Assembly (NCBI GenBank): GCA_020720805.1
Contig: DYNZ01000019.1
Coordinates: forward strand, 1 to 46,104
From: Leptospira biflexa
GTDB lineage: Bacteria > Spirochaetota > DYNZ01
Reading direction: 5' to 3'
Length of the DNA: 46,104 nucleotides
Shown one piece after another: positions 29,282-38,924 of this stretch (positions are counted from its first letter, which is position 1; every line of letters begins with the position of its first letter). The position numbers and the translations under genes were made by a program. The notes under the pieces are model-generated. The model made no database searches. It had not been told where the DNA came from and was given only the letters and a program-made list of their open reading frames with translations.

Positions 29282-30365
29282 TTTAAGTAAATCGTTTGTC
29301 TACTGCTCTTACAATTCACCACTTTCCACACCTGGTTTGATGCCAACTTGTCAATTAACAGCCAATGATACGGTCACGATTACTTCGTACGTGGCAAATG
29401 CATCCTTTGAGGTTAGTTACTTTGTTGTTGAGTTTGCCTCTGACATTGTTGTTCAAAGGGGCGCTGTAACCATGTTAAATACAGAGACAACTAAGACAGT
29501 ACCAATCAGTGCGGTTAACCTGAGCAATAGCTTTGTTTTAGTAACCAGCAGAATTAATCTAACGAATACGAGCGATCCAGATGAGCAGAGATGGGTCTCT
29601 GCTGTTTTTCAGGATGCCAGCACATTGAAATTGGCAAGAACGGAGACATCAGCTGCCGGCAAAAATGTCGAGATAGAATGGCAGGTTATTTCTCTTAGCT
29701 ATGCACAGGTACAAAGCGGTACGGCAACCATATCTGGAGGGAATTTAAGCAGTGGGCCAATTGCGTTAGCCAACCCAATCCATACCGATTCTTCATTTAT
29801 TTTAATGAATTTCACTTCAAATCCTGCTGTAGATGGTGTTGAAGCAAGGTACTATACCCGCGCCACAATTTTGAATTCTGAACAAATTGAGTTTATTCGT
29901 GGGGTTACAACAAGCGGAGTCACATTAGAATACTTTGTAATCGATTTAGGGTATGGTTCCAAGTTCCAGCACGGATTGATGGAAACCGTTACGAATACAG
30001 AAGTTACTTTTAGTACCACGATATCGCTGGTGAACCGGGATCTTGCCGTACCTTTTATCTCTTTTGCGATAGGTGGTGATGGGGATAATGGTGGCCAGGA
30101 TTCTGGAAGTTTTATCGCGACCTATCCGAATGCAACAACCCTACAGGTTGAGAGATATAGTCATGAAAACCGTTATGCGGGGATTAACTATTTTGCAGTG
30201 GAATTTGCCTCCTGGTCTGCAGCGGATCTGACTGTGCAGAATGGCTCATTTGCCCTGGGGGGAAAGAGTCCTGCTGGCGAGTTATTCTCTTATGACTATA
30301 TTAAGGTTCGTAAGTTTGTCAATCCGGAACCCTGGGTAACGGTAGGAGGCGAGATAGCCAATTAG
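29217..30365 (+). pseudogene. Inserted tandem repeats and detached DUF2341 end, out of frame with the upstream part
   Basis: From ATG 29217 this frame encodes about four repeats of 75-90 residues, each starting VQxG or MQDG with a later SFV core (MQDGVITM; VQRGAVTML; VQSGTATIS; FQHGLMETV). A fifth start, VQNGSFALGG, is cut short. The frame then reads YDYIKVRKFVNPEPWVTVGG, a typical DUF2341 C-terminus. The repeats look AT-richer than the flanks. The upstream DUF2341 body is in the other frame, so the repeats appear inserted into it, with frame loss at the left junction (a G7 run at 29188-29194 or nearby). No good ribosome site precedes 29217. It could be expressed only by frameshifting or if the run length varies. 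Confidence 0.6.
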
Positions 30366-30405
30366 CAATGTTGAACCAAGGCACGATGCCAGGGTGCAAC
30401 ATTGC
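30365..30405. terminator. Hairpin between convergent genes
   Basis: GCAATGTTG (30365-30373) pairs with CAACATTGC (30397-30405) around a loop holding a smaller GGCA/TGCC pairing. It sits just after the repeat-protein stop and before the TetR stop. The plus-strand tail (GTGGCTTTTGCTTCT) is only moderately T-rich, so termination is likely but not certain. Confidence 0.5.
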
Positions 30406-30419
30406 GTGGCTTTTGCTTC

Positions 30420-30986
30420 TCAGCTTTTTTTGGCAATTTTTAAATCCGCAAGGAGCATATTGGCGAATTTTTCCAGCACTTTAATGATCTCCCCTTGGCT
30501 TTTCAGTTGGATCAGATCCATTTGTACCAGAGAAGCCAGACCGTGGGTGTAGATCCACACCTTTTCCATGATCTCATTGATATCCTTGTTGCTTAACCCC
30601 TGAAAGCGCGGGTCATTTTTCAGCTCCTTTTTCGCCTCCTGAATGACAGATTGGATGATATCAACAACATCTTTACCAATGCTGTAGAGAGCGGAGTAGC
30701 AGTTGCTATGCTCTTTTGCGTACAGGATCATACCTATACCAAAGTTGCGGAATTTTAGCGGGGTATAATCGGTCCGGCAGTAAGCAAGCAGGTCTTCCTG
30801 GATTTTAATTAAGACCTCTTTTTTTAACTCTTCAACGGACTTAAATTGGGTGTAGATAGGAGCCACGGAGGCCCGCATTCTTTTGGCGATATTGCGGGCA
30901 TTGATATTCTGTACTCCCTCCTCTTCAATGATCTCTTTTGCAGTCTTAACAATCTCTTCCTTAAAGAATCTAACTTTAGGAGGCAT
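30420..30986 (-). CDS. TetR-family transcriptional regulator
   Basis: The 188-residue product has the N-terminal three-helix DNA-binding domain (IVKTAKEIIEEEGVQN, then ARNIAKRMRASVAPIYTQFK), with the recognition helix at about 34-52. The helical ligand-binding domain that follows gives no hint of ligand. TetR proteins are usually repressors released by a small molecule. GGAG lies about seven bases before ATG 30986. The neighbours are convergent (the surface lipoprotein) or distant (mltG), so the regulated gene may be itself or elsewhere. No operator dyad was seen in the upstream region apart from the modular repeat. Confidence 0.88.
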   Translation of the reverse strand: MPPKVRFFKEEIVKTAKEIIEEEGVQNINARNIAKRMRASVAPIYTQFKSVEELKKEVLIKIQEDLLAYCRTDYTPLKFRNFGIGMILYAKEHSNCYSALYSIGKDVVDIIQSVIQEAKKELKNDPRFQGLSNKDINEIMEKVWIYTHGLASLVQMDLIQLKSQGEIIKVLEKFANMLLADLKIAKKS

Positions 30987-31681
30987 GAAAATCTCCGGTA
31001 CGATTATTCTATTGTTTATAAAACCAGTTGCTTTGATTTGTGCCGCGCATATTCTATGCGCTCAGATTTCTCCTTGTCTAAGATTTGTGTAAGAAAATCA
31101 GGAGAATGAAATCAGAAATTTTGTGCCAGCAGAACTTTTCTAGATAAACGGTCTGTAACTTTTTCCGTAAAAAATTGACCGGAGCGATAATGGATCGTTT
31201 TTCCGGCAATCATGTACTGAAGAAGTATAGATGATGCTGGTCGGGTTTGGTGACTCCGTCTACGATAAGACTAGATATACAAAAAAGCATCGATGCTTCG
31301 ATATACTCGAAACACTTTGGTTCTCGGGTTTTATACTGGCTAATGGGTGCGTCGACATCGCTGGCATTGCCTTGCGATATCCGAAAACCAAAATGCCTTT
31401 AGTATAAACTTGGATGGTGAGCCCGTTGAACCACAGCACAAGATTTACTTCGATAAAATCAGTACAAGTGATTGGTTGGGCAATAATGCCATAACCGCGT
31501 CCTTATCGAGCTTGGGTCAGCTCTTCTCCATCCGTGGACGTCGCATGAACAGTTTGCAAACAGTATAACTTTGATCATGATGATATATATACATGATTTT
31601 TAGACTTTCTACGATGGGATCATCAAAAATGTCAATCCAAGTTTCTAAAAAGATGAAAAATATTTCAGGATATTACGGGGA
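30987..31681. other. Gene-free region with a rearranged modular repeat
   Basis: The 695-base gap between the TetR start and the end of mltG is mostly taken up by the rearranged repeat copy at 31275-31568. The frames at 31347-31568 and 30883-31109 have no ribosome site, and the first is translated repeat. Nothing else is supported here. Confidence 0.6.
31275..31568 (-). repeat. Dispersed modular repeat, copy 3 (rearranged)
   Basis: Between 31302 and 31406, two inverted arms face each other over only about 55 bases: TATACTCGAAACACTTTGG on the left, and CCAAAATGCCTTTAGTATA on the right. The space holds CTAATGGGTGCGTCGACATC, the reverse of the left module of copy 2. The palindrome AAGCATCGATGCTT lies outside the left arm at about 31285-31300. 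The central module (reverse of GTTCATGCGACGTCCACGG) lies outside the right arm at 31490-31555. A GGTGAGCCCGTTGAACC tract occurs at about 31416-31432. The same modules as copy 2 are thus present in a different order. Confidence 0.8.
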
Positions 31682-32629
31682 TTATTTTGAAAAAAAGTGA
31701 GGTAGATTCGTCTCCCTGGATTTTATAAGATCCTGGTACCATTGCGATTTACGGTTGGGTCCCTGCGGTTCATAAAAACTATTTGGAAAAATTTGATACA
31801 TACTGCCTTTGCCAAATTGAGCTCCATAATTTTGGATGGCTCTTCTCGCCTTTTTTTGATGCTCGCGGTGAATTCTGGAGAAGTGGAGCTTGCCTGTAGT
31901 CCAATCAAATACAAAAAAACGGCTGCCACTTTTTGCGGGGGAAAAAATGGAACGAATGGCTTCGTCTGAAGCGAAGGCGATGGGGGTAGGTGGCAATCCT
32001 GGCAATAGATAGGAGTTGTAGGCCGTTTTTTTGCGGATATCGACATTAAGCAGAAAAGGTCGATGATAACCTAATCCGTATTCCACTGTGGAGCAGACCC
32101 CCAGTCGGCGTTTATATTTTACACCGGGAAGCAATACCTCGGCGACCCGATCGTGCTGCTTACCACCAGCGGCCTCCTTTTCGATGATGCTGGCAAAGAT
32201 AAGAATCTGAAAAAAAGTCAAATTTTTTACAAAGTGGTCTGCGCTTTGCAGCTGTTGTTGAACCCAGCGATAACGGCGATCGATTTGTTGTGTCAAAGCC
32301 TGGCTGATCTGATCCAGATCTAGAGTCTTATCCTTTTGGGGGCAGAACTGGTAGCGTCCTGGAACGAGAATGCCTTCAAGGATATCCTTGGCCGGATGAT
32401 AACCGTGCAGAGGCAGTTGCTTCAGCAGGGAATGCAATTTTTGGCGCAGAAGGGAGCACGGAATAGAAATTTTTTTTTCAGCGCGGCGGCAAAAATCCTC
32501 AATGCGTTCGCCTGGGTAAATGGGGATTTCGATGATATCTTCTGTGCAGGTTTGATCCTTTGCATAAAGAGAAGCAGGCGCTGATAATGTTAGCAGTAAC
32601 AGAGAAAAGAGAAATAATTTATGTATCAT
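31682..32629 (-). CDS. mltG: Endolytic murein transglycosylase, MltG/YceG family
   Basis: MltG cuts nascent glycan strands of peptidoglycan at the inner membrane face. The 315-residue product has a cleavable-looking signal peptide (LFLFSLLLLTLSAPASLYA) instead of the usual anchor. It also has the family core ILIFASIIEKEA (catalytic Glu at about 150), LGVCSTVEYGLG, YNSYLLPGLPPTPIA and FFVFDWTTGKLHFSR. ATG 32629 overlaps the stop of the chemoreceptor gene upstream by four bases (ATGA), so the two are translationally coupled. The signal-peptide form may release it to the periplasm or leave it anchored by an uncleaved helix; the sequence does not decide. Confidence 0.88.
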   Translation of the reverse strand: MIHKLFLFSLLLLTLSAPASLYAKDQTCTEDIIEIPIYPGERIEDFCRRAEKKISIPCSLLRQKLHSLLKQLPLHGYHPAKDILEGILVPGRYQFCPQKDKTLDLDQISQALTQQIDRRYRWVQQQLQSADHFVKNLTFFQILIFASIIEKEAAGGKQHDRVAEVLLPGVKYKRRLGVCSTVEYGLGYHRPFLLNVDIRKKTAYNSYLLPGLPPTPIAFASDEAIRSIFSPAKSGSRFFVFDWTTGKLHFSRIHREHQKKARRAIQNYGAQFGKGSMYQIFPNSFYEPQGPNRKSQWYQDLIKSRETNLPHFFSK

Positions 32630-33852
32630 GCCTGGATTTTGCTGTTCAGTTCGGTGAGTTTTTTGGCTAATTCCCGCAGAAGCGATGTACTCTCTGTCAT
32701 CAGTTCTGCCTGCGTTTGGTTGCTTTTTGATAAATCCTGGATGTGGTGGCTGGAGGAAACCAATTGGTCCAGAGCCCGCAACTGCTCGTTGATGGCGGCA
32801 ATTACCTCATCCGAGCGTTCATTGACCTCCACATTGGCAGATTGGTTGATGCGTTCGCTGATCATCGCCTGTTTGTTGATGCTCTCCGAAATGGATTGCA
32901 TCATGATATCGACATTTTGAACATTTTGCAGCATCTGTCCCATAGCTGTTGATGATTCGTCCACGTGCTGCAAGCTGGAGTTGACCTCTTCATTGTTTGC
33001 GACAATGAGGAGATCGATCTCCTTTACGCTGCCCGCTGTCTGGTCCGCGAGTTTGGAGATTTCATCGGCTACTACGGCAAAGCCGCATCCGGCATCTCCA
33101 GCGCGGGCAGCCTCTATGGCTGCATTTAAGGAAAGAAGATTGATTTTATCGGATATCTCACGAATAACCCCGGAAAAGTTGGCGATCTCTGCGGATCGCT
33201 TTACCACGGTATGAATCCGTTTACTCAGGTTTGTTAATAATTTTCTGGTGTTGATTGCCTGTCCGGACATAACCTCTGATAAATGACGGCCGCTATGGAT
33301 CTGCTTCTGGATTTCTGTTACCAGCTCTGAATACTCATTGACGATACCGATTAGGCCCAGTAGTCCCATGAGCTGATCGTTGGCTTTTGTTCCGATCAAT
33401 GCGGTCTTTGTTCGTGCCTGTAAAATTTGATCCTGGGACTGGATTATCGCTATGTTCATTTCGCTAATATTTTTGGAATAATCTTCAAGCGCCTTGGTTA
33501 CTTCATTGGATTCATAGATAAGGTATTCGCTGGAGGCACGAAAAGCCTCGACAAAGCCTAGATAACTCTCCAGAAAGCGTTGCATCCTTTCTGTGATTTT
33601 ATCCAGGGACGCATAGTGGGTATCGGGCTCATGAATATCCAGGCGCGATTTCAGGATGGTTCGGTACGATGCGAATTTTTGATTGAAAAGGCGCAATCCA
33701 ATGCGGCGGCGAATCAGGTAGCCTGCGATATAGGCAAGAATAAGCAGAATCAGCCAGGAAAAAAATTGGATGTCAGGATGGAGGAAGAGTTGGTTGAAAG
33801 CCGCCAACAAACCAAAGAAAATAAGCGGCCAGATGAACTGGAGAATTTGCAT
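32626..33852 (-). CDS. Methyl-accepting chemotaxis protein, short membrane form
   Basis: The 408-residue product has two closely spaced membrane helices (about 5-25 and 35-50), only a short loop between them and no periplasmic sensor domain. The cytoplasmic coiled-coil methyl-accepting region has the hairpin tip [19 protein letters not shown] followed by [18 protein letters not shown]. Sensing must come from the membrane, the cytoplasmic linker or another protein. ATG 33852 was chosen because the helix begins there with GGA eight bases upstream. Its stop overlaps the mltG start, an unusual pairing of a chemoreceptor with a cell-wall enzyme. A 357-base divergent gap separates it from the next chemoreceptor. 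Confidence 0.9.
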   Translation of the reverse strand: MQILQFIWPLIFFGLLAAFNQLFLHPDIQFFSWLILLILAYIAGYLIRRRIGLRLFNQKFASYRTILKSRLDIHEPDTHYASLDKITERMQRFLESYLGFVEAFRASSEYLIYESNEVTKALEDYSKNISEMNIAIIQSQDQILQARTKTALIGTKANDQLMGLLGLIGIVNEYSELVTEIQKQIHSGRHLSEVMSGQAINTRKLLTNLSKRIHTVVKRSAEIANFSGVIREISDKINLLSLNAAIEAARAGDAGCGFAVVADEISKLADQTAGSVKEIDLLIVANNEEVNSSLQHVDESSTAMGQMLQNVQNVDIMMQSISESINKQAMISERINQSANVEVNERSDEVIAAINEQLRALDQLVSSSHHIQDLSKSNQTQAELMTESTSLLRELAKKLTELNSKIQA

Positions 33853-34209
33853 ACAATTCCAGACACAACAATCTATACTGTACAGAAGATGTCCTGATCT
33901 ATCCTTACACCTGATCAGCAAAAAAAGTGTAAGAAGGCGCTACCGTATTTGCGATTGCTCCAATTTTTTTTAAGGATGATGCACAGTATGGATCTATAGA
34001 TGATGGGGATTATAAAAATATCAAGCATTAAATTGTCTTCATCCATAGCTGAAAAAAACAGTAAGCAAAAAATAGCATTTGATCTAAAAAAAATCTGATT
34101 CAAATTGAAATCCATTCGACTTTTTTTATTGAGTATTTCTCGGTGTTACAGGAAAAATGGGAGACATCTTCTTTAGCTTCATTTTCAGTAGGGTTTGGGT
34201 TTATATTCC
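33853..34209. other. Divergent intergenic region between two chemoreceptor genes
   Basis: This gap between two divergent chemoreceptor starts is AT-rich and has no supported gene; the short minus-strand frame at 33915-34115 has no family character. It probably carries both promoters. Confidence 0.5.
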
Positions 34210-35766
34210 ATGAGCGCAGACAAACAGAAAAAATTTAGATTTTCCCAAAGTGAGATTTTTCGTAAACAGCTGTCTTACAATAACAATCTGCTCTTTTTAA
34301 CTCTGTTGACCATTACCATTCTGGGGAATATTGCCACCATTCTTGTTAAGATCTCTGGGAAGGGCTCTGCTTATCTGACCTATGAAGCCATCTACCTGGA
34401 GATGGTCTTGGTCTCTATTCCCTTTTTGGTCGCATTTTTTCTATCTAGAGCCTTTTCGGGAAAACGGGTTTCCAGTTACATTGCCATCACGGGGGTGATG
34501 ATTGCCGCCTGGTTTTTTCAGTATATGATCTATGGAGCATCTGAAATTTTTGCCGTGCATCACATGATGATCGCTCTAAGTATTTTTTACTTTGATAAAT
34601 ATGTTTCTCTTTACACCCTAATGCTTGTTTTGATATCCCAGACAACACTTTTTTGGGCGCGGCCTGAATTGCTTCCAGTGGGTCCGAAAAGCAACATTGC
34701 CATCCGGTATATTGTGTACATTTTTGTTTCCATCAGCTCCTACCAAGGAGCCAAGGCGATCCGTAGAATTCTTGATTTGGCAATCGAGAAGTCAGAGGAG
34801 ACAAATTTTGCATTTGTGAGGATGCAGAATGTTGCGGAGACCGTTGTGGCAACGGTGGAAATGCTGCAGAATCTGACGAAGGAGCAAGAATTCAGTATGC
34901 GGGATATGGGAGGAATCTCTGCTAAGCAGGCGGTATCCATTGCTGAGATTTCCACATCGCTGGACAAGCTATCTGTCAACTCCGATTCACTGAAAAATGT
35001 GGCTGATGAGTTGTACCAGGAGACGAAGAACATTGTGAATGCCATTGATGACCTGAAAAATGTGGATGAGCAACTGCAGAAAAGTTCCCTGACAGTGGTG
35101 AATCTATTAAAGGATGTCACCACACACTCAGAACACTCTATGCGTTTTATTCAAAATACTCTGGGTAAATTTTTAGAATTGAAAGGCAAAAGCCAGGAGA
35201 TGTCCAGTTTTGTTCAGGTAATCAATGAAATCGCAGCTCAGGTTAATTTGTTGTCCCTTAATGCCGCTATCGAGGCAGCAAGGGCTGGCGAAGCAGGAAG
35301 GGGTTTTGCGGTTGTAGCTGACGAGATTTCCAAGCTGGCTGACGCAACATCGGTGAATGCTAAAAAAATTGAGCAAATGATCCGTGATAACCAGACCTTT
35401 ATGGATGACAGCAACCAATCGATCAACATGACATCACAAACCATGCAACTGCTGTACAAGGCCATGCAGGAGATTCAGGAGAGGGTTGGTCAAACAAAGT
35501 TGCTGCTGGTGGATCTACAGATGACAACGATGACCATTACCAAGCTAAATCTGAAGATTCATGACTCCAGTAAGGTGATCGAAGAGTCCACGGCGCAGCA
35601 GAAGATTGCCACGCAGACCTCTTCACAAACAGTACACCATTTCACAAAGGCGGCGCAGGAGATGGTGACCATTGCGGATAAGATGGTTCTATCTATGGAA
35701 CAGATTCATGACCATACCGTAGCCCTGGAAACGGTGAGCCGGAAATTACTGGAAACCAAGAAATAG
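34210..35766 (+). CDS. Methyl-accepting chemotaxis protein with multi-pass membrane sensor
   Basis: The 518-residue product starts with about six hydrophobic helices in the first 180 residues (for example [27 protein letters not shown] and [13 protein letters not shown]), with no large periplasmic loop. The rest is a signalling coiled coil with the tip [19 protein letters not shown] and [16 protein letters not shown]. The cue may be membrane-associated or cytoplasmic. ATG 34210 was preferred to the TTG at 34195. Its stop lies 10 bases from the stop of the convergent MshEN receptor, with no terminator between. Confidence 0.9.
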   Translation: MSADKQKKFRFSQSEIFRKQLSYNNNLLFLTLLTITILGNIATILVKISGKGSAYLTYEAIYLEMVLVSIPFLVAFFLSRAFSGKRVSSYIAITGVMIAAWFFQYMIYGASEIFAVHHMMIALSIFYFDKYVSLYTLMLVLISQTTLFWARPELLPVGPKSNIAIRYIVYIFVSISSYQGAKAIRRILDLAIEKSEETNFAFVRMQNVAETVVATVEMLQNLTKEQEFSMRDMGGISAKQAVSIAEISTSLDKLSVNSDSLKNVADELYQETKNIVNAIDDLKNVDEQLQKSSLTVVNLLKDVTTHSEHSMRFIQNTLGKFLELKGKSQEMSSFVQVINEIAAQVNLLSLNAAIEAARAGEAGRGFAVVADEISKLADATSVNAKKIEQMIRDNQTFMDDSNQSINMTSQTMQLLYKAMQEIQERVGQTKLLLVDLQMTTMTITKLNLKIHDSSKVIEESTAQQKIATQTSSQTVHHFTKAAQEMVTIADKMVLSMEQIHDHTVALETVSRKLLETKK

Positions 35767-35776
35767 CTTTCTGGTA

Positions 35777-37930
35777 TTAATTTCCTTCCAACAGCAGCTT
35801 CTGGCTATAGGTAAAGCCGATGCGCACCGCTCCCCAGCGCCTTCCTTTGACAGTCAGCGGCATGGAAAGGTCATTCATAAACTGTCCTGTATCGCGGAGA
35901 TAGGTTTGCAGCAGATAGGAGTCGCGGTTGCGAGCAGCCTTCAAACCGGTGCGATCGTTGAAGAGTCGTTTGGTTCGATTGCGAATCAGATCCACCTCTT
36001 TGTTGCCGGTCAAAGGCTGGGAAAATTTTACGTTATGGGTAGGCAGGAAACCATTATCGTCAACAATGACCAGAAACCGGATGTTTTCATCCTGAACCAG
36101 ATAGCGCTCTTCCAGGTCGAGAATGTATTTGTCTGTGAAGCGGTCATACTTTGTGTTGAATTTTTGCGGATCTGTATTTGGGATAGGTTTGTAATCTCTG
36201 TCAAACAGATCAACCTCGCTGATGATGCCGTTGTCAATACTATCTTCAAAAATGCGCATACATTCTCTGGAAAAATCCTGAGCAATTGCAAGAATTTTCT
36301 GGTTTTGTTCCTGGATTGCCCTATCGAGTTGAAAAATTTTGATAATTTTATTGATATTATCCGCTTCCAGGCTAAGCTCGGAAAGCTGTGACGAGATATT
36401 GTTCACAAAATTGTCGCTCTGGACAACGATGATATAAACTGTGTTCAGGTCATCTGTAATCTTTTCGATGTAGCTGGCCTGCTTGCGGGAGATACCGGCG
36501 ATGTTGCCAACGTGGTCATTGATATTATGAATACTTGTCATAATATTTTCCAGAGCGCTTCCCGCTCTTTGGGCAACATCAATTCCTTTGCGCGTCTCCT
36601 CAGTTTCCGAGCTTACCTTGTCAATGGCACTTTTGATCTCCTTTTGAATCAGTGTGATGGTGGAGCTAATGTCATTTGTGGCCTTCTGGGTCAAATCAGA
36701 AAGTTTGCCGACCTCGTTGGCAACCACAGCAAACCCCCGACCGCCCTCTCCGGCTCGAGCCGCTTCGATAGCAGCATTCAGAGCCAAAAGGTTGGTCTGG
36801 GCAGCGATATCGTCAATAACCTTAATAATGTCACCGATTTTCTTCGAAGAATCGCCCAGACCCGACATCATTCTCGTTGTGTCATTGGATATATTTACAA
36901 TTCGCCGCATAACGTCTATGGTATGCAACACCTCCTGCTGCCCCTGGGTAGCGACATCCACGGTAGCCTGTGTGATTTTTGAGGTTTGACTGGTCTCCTG
37001 TTCCATCTCCTTGAAGAAGCGGATCTCATTTTTAATGGTATCTGTGATTTCGTTTACCTGCACAACCTGTTTTTGGGATTGCGAGGCCACTTTTCCCGTA
37101 TTCTGGGTTATGGTGTTGGTCGCCTGCTTGACCCCTTCGGCTATGGTGTGCAGGTACATAATCTGGGAAATGTCGGTAATGGCGAATTTCAATCGCTCTT
37201 TGCGGAATTCATCCTGGCAGGCGTCCACGGTAAAGGTAAGTTCATTTTTTTCTTCATCCTCCTTATGCAACCAGGCGGCCAGCAGCAGAAGCAATACCGA
37301 CTGAAATAGAGAGACTACGCTATAGGCCAAGGCAATGGAAAGAGGAATCGCTTTAGGAAAAGCGATTAGAACATTGTCTTGCAGTAACCACGCGCCAAGG
37401 TAGTACAAAATAATGATAAGGCCGCTAAGCACAAAAAGATATTTCTGGCGGTATATCAGAAGCACTCCTGGCATGATCAGCAGAAACAGATGCGCCAGAT
37501 TGTCCCGGCCTGTGATCTCTATGATCAGATACGCCAGAGCCAGAATCAGCATAGTATGTACAAAAGGGGTCAGGTTGTGATCGGGAAAGAAAAAGCGGAT
37601 CATGGCAGAAATGCCCAATATGAAAGCCAGGCCAGCCAGCGCCAGATTCCAGGAGGTAAACGACAAAGCCAGATAGGCAATCAGAGGGATCTGCAGCAGG
37701 ATAAAATAGAACAGAAATGAATTTGCGGATTCAAGCCAGCTAAGGCGGTGAAAATGCGGAATGTCATCCTTTGTTATATAACCTAAATCCTGGAGAATAA
37801 AATTTAGATGCGATCCGCTTTTTCTTTGCGTCGCGAAGGCGTTTTCCAGCTGCTCTTCCCGAATAATGCCTTTGCGAACCAGGTAGGAACCTAAATGGTT
37901 TGATTTTAAAAATGAAAAGATTCCTGACAT
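35777..37930 (-). CDS. Chemoreceptor with N-terminal MshEN-like domain and C-terminal sensor domain
   Basis: This 717-residue protein begins with a MshEN-type unit at about residues 10-62: [16 protein letters not shown] through AFATQ, then [16 protein letters not shown]. MshEN domains are known c-di-GMP binders in type II secretion and pilus ATPases. About six to eight membrane helices follow (about 70-225), then the methyl-accepting coiled coil with the tip [21 protein letters not shown]-terminal domain resembles the PAS/Cache-like ends of some receptors ([33 protein letters not shown]). AAGGAG lies about nine bases before ATG 37930. It follows larC on the same strand after 168 bases without a clear terminator, so readthrough from the lar operon is possible. 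Confidence 0.85.
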   Translation of the reverse strand: MSGIFSFLKSNHLGSYLVRKGIIREEQLENAFATQRKSGSHLNFILQDLGYITKDDIPHFHRLSWLESANSFLFYFILLQIPLIAYLALSFTSWNLALAGLAFILGISAMIRFFFPDHNLTPFVHTMLILALAYLIIEITGRDNLAHLFLLIMPGVLLIYRQKYLFVLSGLIIILYYLGAWLLQDNVLIAFPKAIPLSIALAYSVVSLFQSVLLLLLAAWLHKEDEEKNELTFTVDACQDEFRKERLKFAITDISQIMYLHTIAEGVKQATNTITQNTGKVASQSQKQVVQVNEITDTIKNEIRFFKEMEQETSQTSKITQATVDVATQGQQEVLHTIDVMRRIVNISNDTTRMMSGLGDSSKKIGDIIKVIDDIAAQTNLLALNAAIEAARAGEGGRGFAVVANEVGKLSDLTQKATNDISSTITLIQKEIKSAIDKVSSETEETRKGIDVAQRAGSALENIMTSIHNINDHVGNIAGISRKQASYIEKITDDLNTVYIIVVQSDNFVNNISSQLSELSLEADNINKIIKIFQLDRAIQEQNQKILAIAQDFSRECMRIFEDSIDNGIISEVDLFDRDYKPIPNTDPQKFNTKYDRFTDKYILDLEERYLVQDENIRFLVIVDDNGFLPTHNVKFSQPLTGNKEVDLIRNRTKRLFNDRTGLKAARNRDSYLLQTYLRDTGQFMNDLSMPLTVKGRRWGAVRIGFTYSQKLLLEGN

Positions 37931-38098
37931 GAGCCTGGCTCCTTTGTATGCACCTCCCATCTGTTCAGGGTCAAAAAAAATATTCTGCCTATAGAACTGA
38001 TATTTAGGAAGAAAATGTGCATAGATATAATTGTTAGAGTTTTTTGAGAAAACACCGATCTTGTTGGATTTGTCAAATGAAAATTTAAGAAAAAACCT

Positions 38099-38923
38099 TT
38101 ATCTGCTGTTGTTTCCCTGCCAATTTTTTCTGCCGGGCTTTACAAGAATTTGCATTTGGCTGTTATTTTTTTCGAGTGGGCTGCCGATAGCGAAAATCGC
38201 TCCATTGGGAAGGTTGCGAAAACGTTTACTACCGTATATGATGGCTGATTTTTGCAGGACGATACCTGGCCAAGGCCCAAAGCGGAATCCGAGGGACTTT
38301 AACAGCGCAATTGCAGTGGGGGTGACGGTTTCGCCCTCCGCGGGCGCTCCGTAAACAGGCACTCCCTGTAGCATCTCAAGGACAGCGGGAGCCGGTGAAA
38401 ACATTCGGCCATGGTGCATAAAGATCGTTCCGTCTGCAATGGGCAAAGGGCTGCACCAGGACTCTGCTGGCGCCAGGGTGTGAAAGAGCTGCGCAGTCAG
38501 AACAATATCGAGGATGCTGTCCAGGGCGCCGACTTCATGGAAGGTGACATTTTCCGGTTTTTTCCCATGGACCTTGCCCTCAGCCTGCGCCAGCAGGAAA
38601 AATGCCGCTATTGCGCTCTCTTTGACCTGGGTGCTGAGGCTGCTTTTCTCGATCAGGGAGCGAATATCCTGAAAAGAGCGATGGCTGTGCTCCTGGGGAA
38701 GATTCAGGGAGAGCTGCCACCCCTGGATCTGGTGAACAGATTGCTGATGGCACTGCCAGGCGATCCCTTTGTGCTCCAGACCAAGCTGTTCGATGGTCAG
38801 GTTGATCAGCTCAGCACCCCCTTCGCCAACCATCTGCAAAAGTCCGCAAAGAAACATATCGCCGCTTAATCCCGAGGGTGTGCGTATATTCAGAATAACG
38901 CCCTTTTCCGTTCCTGGATTCAT
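38099..38923 (-). CDS. larC: LarC, nickel-pincer cofactor nickel insertase, N-terminal domain only
   Basis: LarC inserts nickel into the dithio-pyridine mononucleotide made by LarB and LarE, using CTP, to finish the nickel-pincer cofactor. The 274-residue product has the LarC core: SGLSGDMFLCGLL near the start, FHEVGALDSILDIV, LPIADGTIFMHHGRMFSPAPAV and GETVTPTAIALL. It ends soon after the GSKRFRNLPN block. Full LarC is about 400 residues and continues with a LarC2 domain that binds metal-CTP; neither the frame nor the 168 bases to the next gene encodes it. The product is thus LarC1-like only. Lactobacillus plantarum makes full LarC from two frames by ribosomal frameshift, but no second frame exists here. 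ATG 38923 is one base after the larB stop. Confidence 0.88.
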   Translation of the reverse strand: MNPGTEKGVILNIRTPSGLSGDMFLCGLLQMVGEGGAELINLTIEQLGLEHKGIAWQCHQQSVHQIQGWQLSLNLPQEHSHRSFQDIRSLIEKSSLSTQVKESAIAAFFLLAQAEGKVHGKKPENVTFHEVGALDSILDIVLTAQLFHTLAPAESWCSPLPIADGTIFMHHGRMFSPAPAVLEMLQGVPVYGAPAEGETVTPTAIALLKSLGFRFGPWPGIVLQKSAIIYGSKRFRNLPNGAIFAIGSPLEKNNSQMQILVKPGRKNWQGNNSR

Positions 38924-38924
38924 C

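Noticed and set aside
31347-31568. 73-residue frame as a small gene
   Set aside because: It translates the modular repeat, and the same peptide (AITASLS.LGQL.SIRGRRMNS) appears reversed at 13860-14126.
37931-38098. LarC2 coded in the gap after larC
   Set aside because: The gap is only 168 bases, AT-rich, and although open in the larC frame after its TAA it shows no LarC2 residues.
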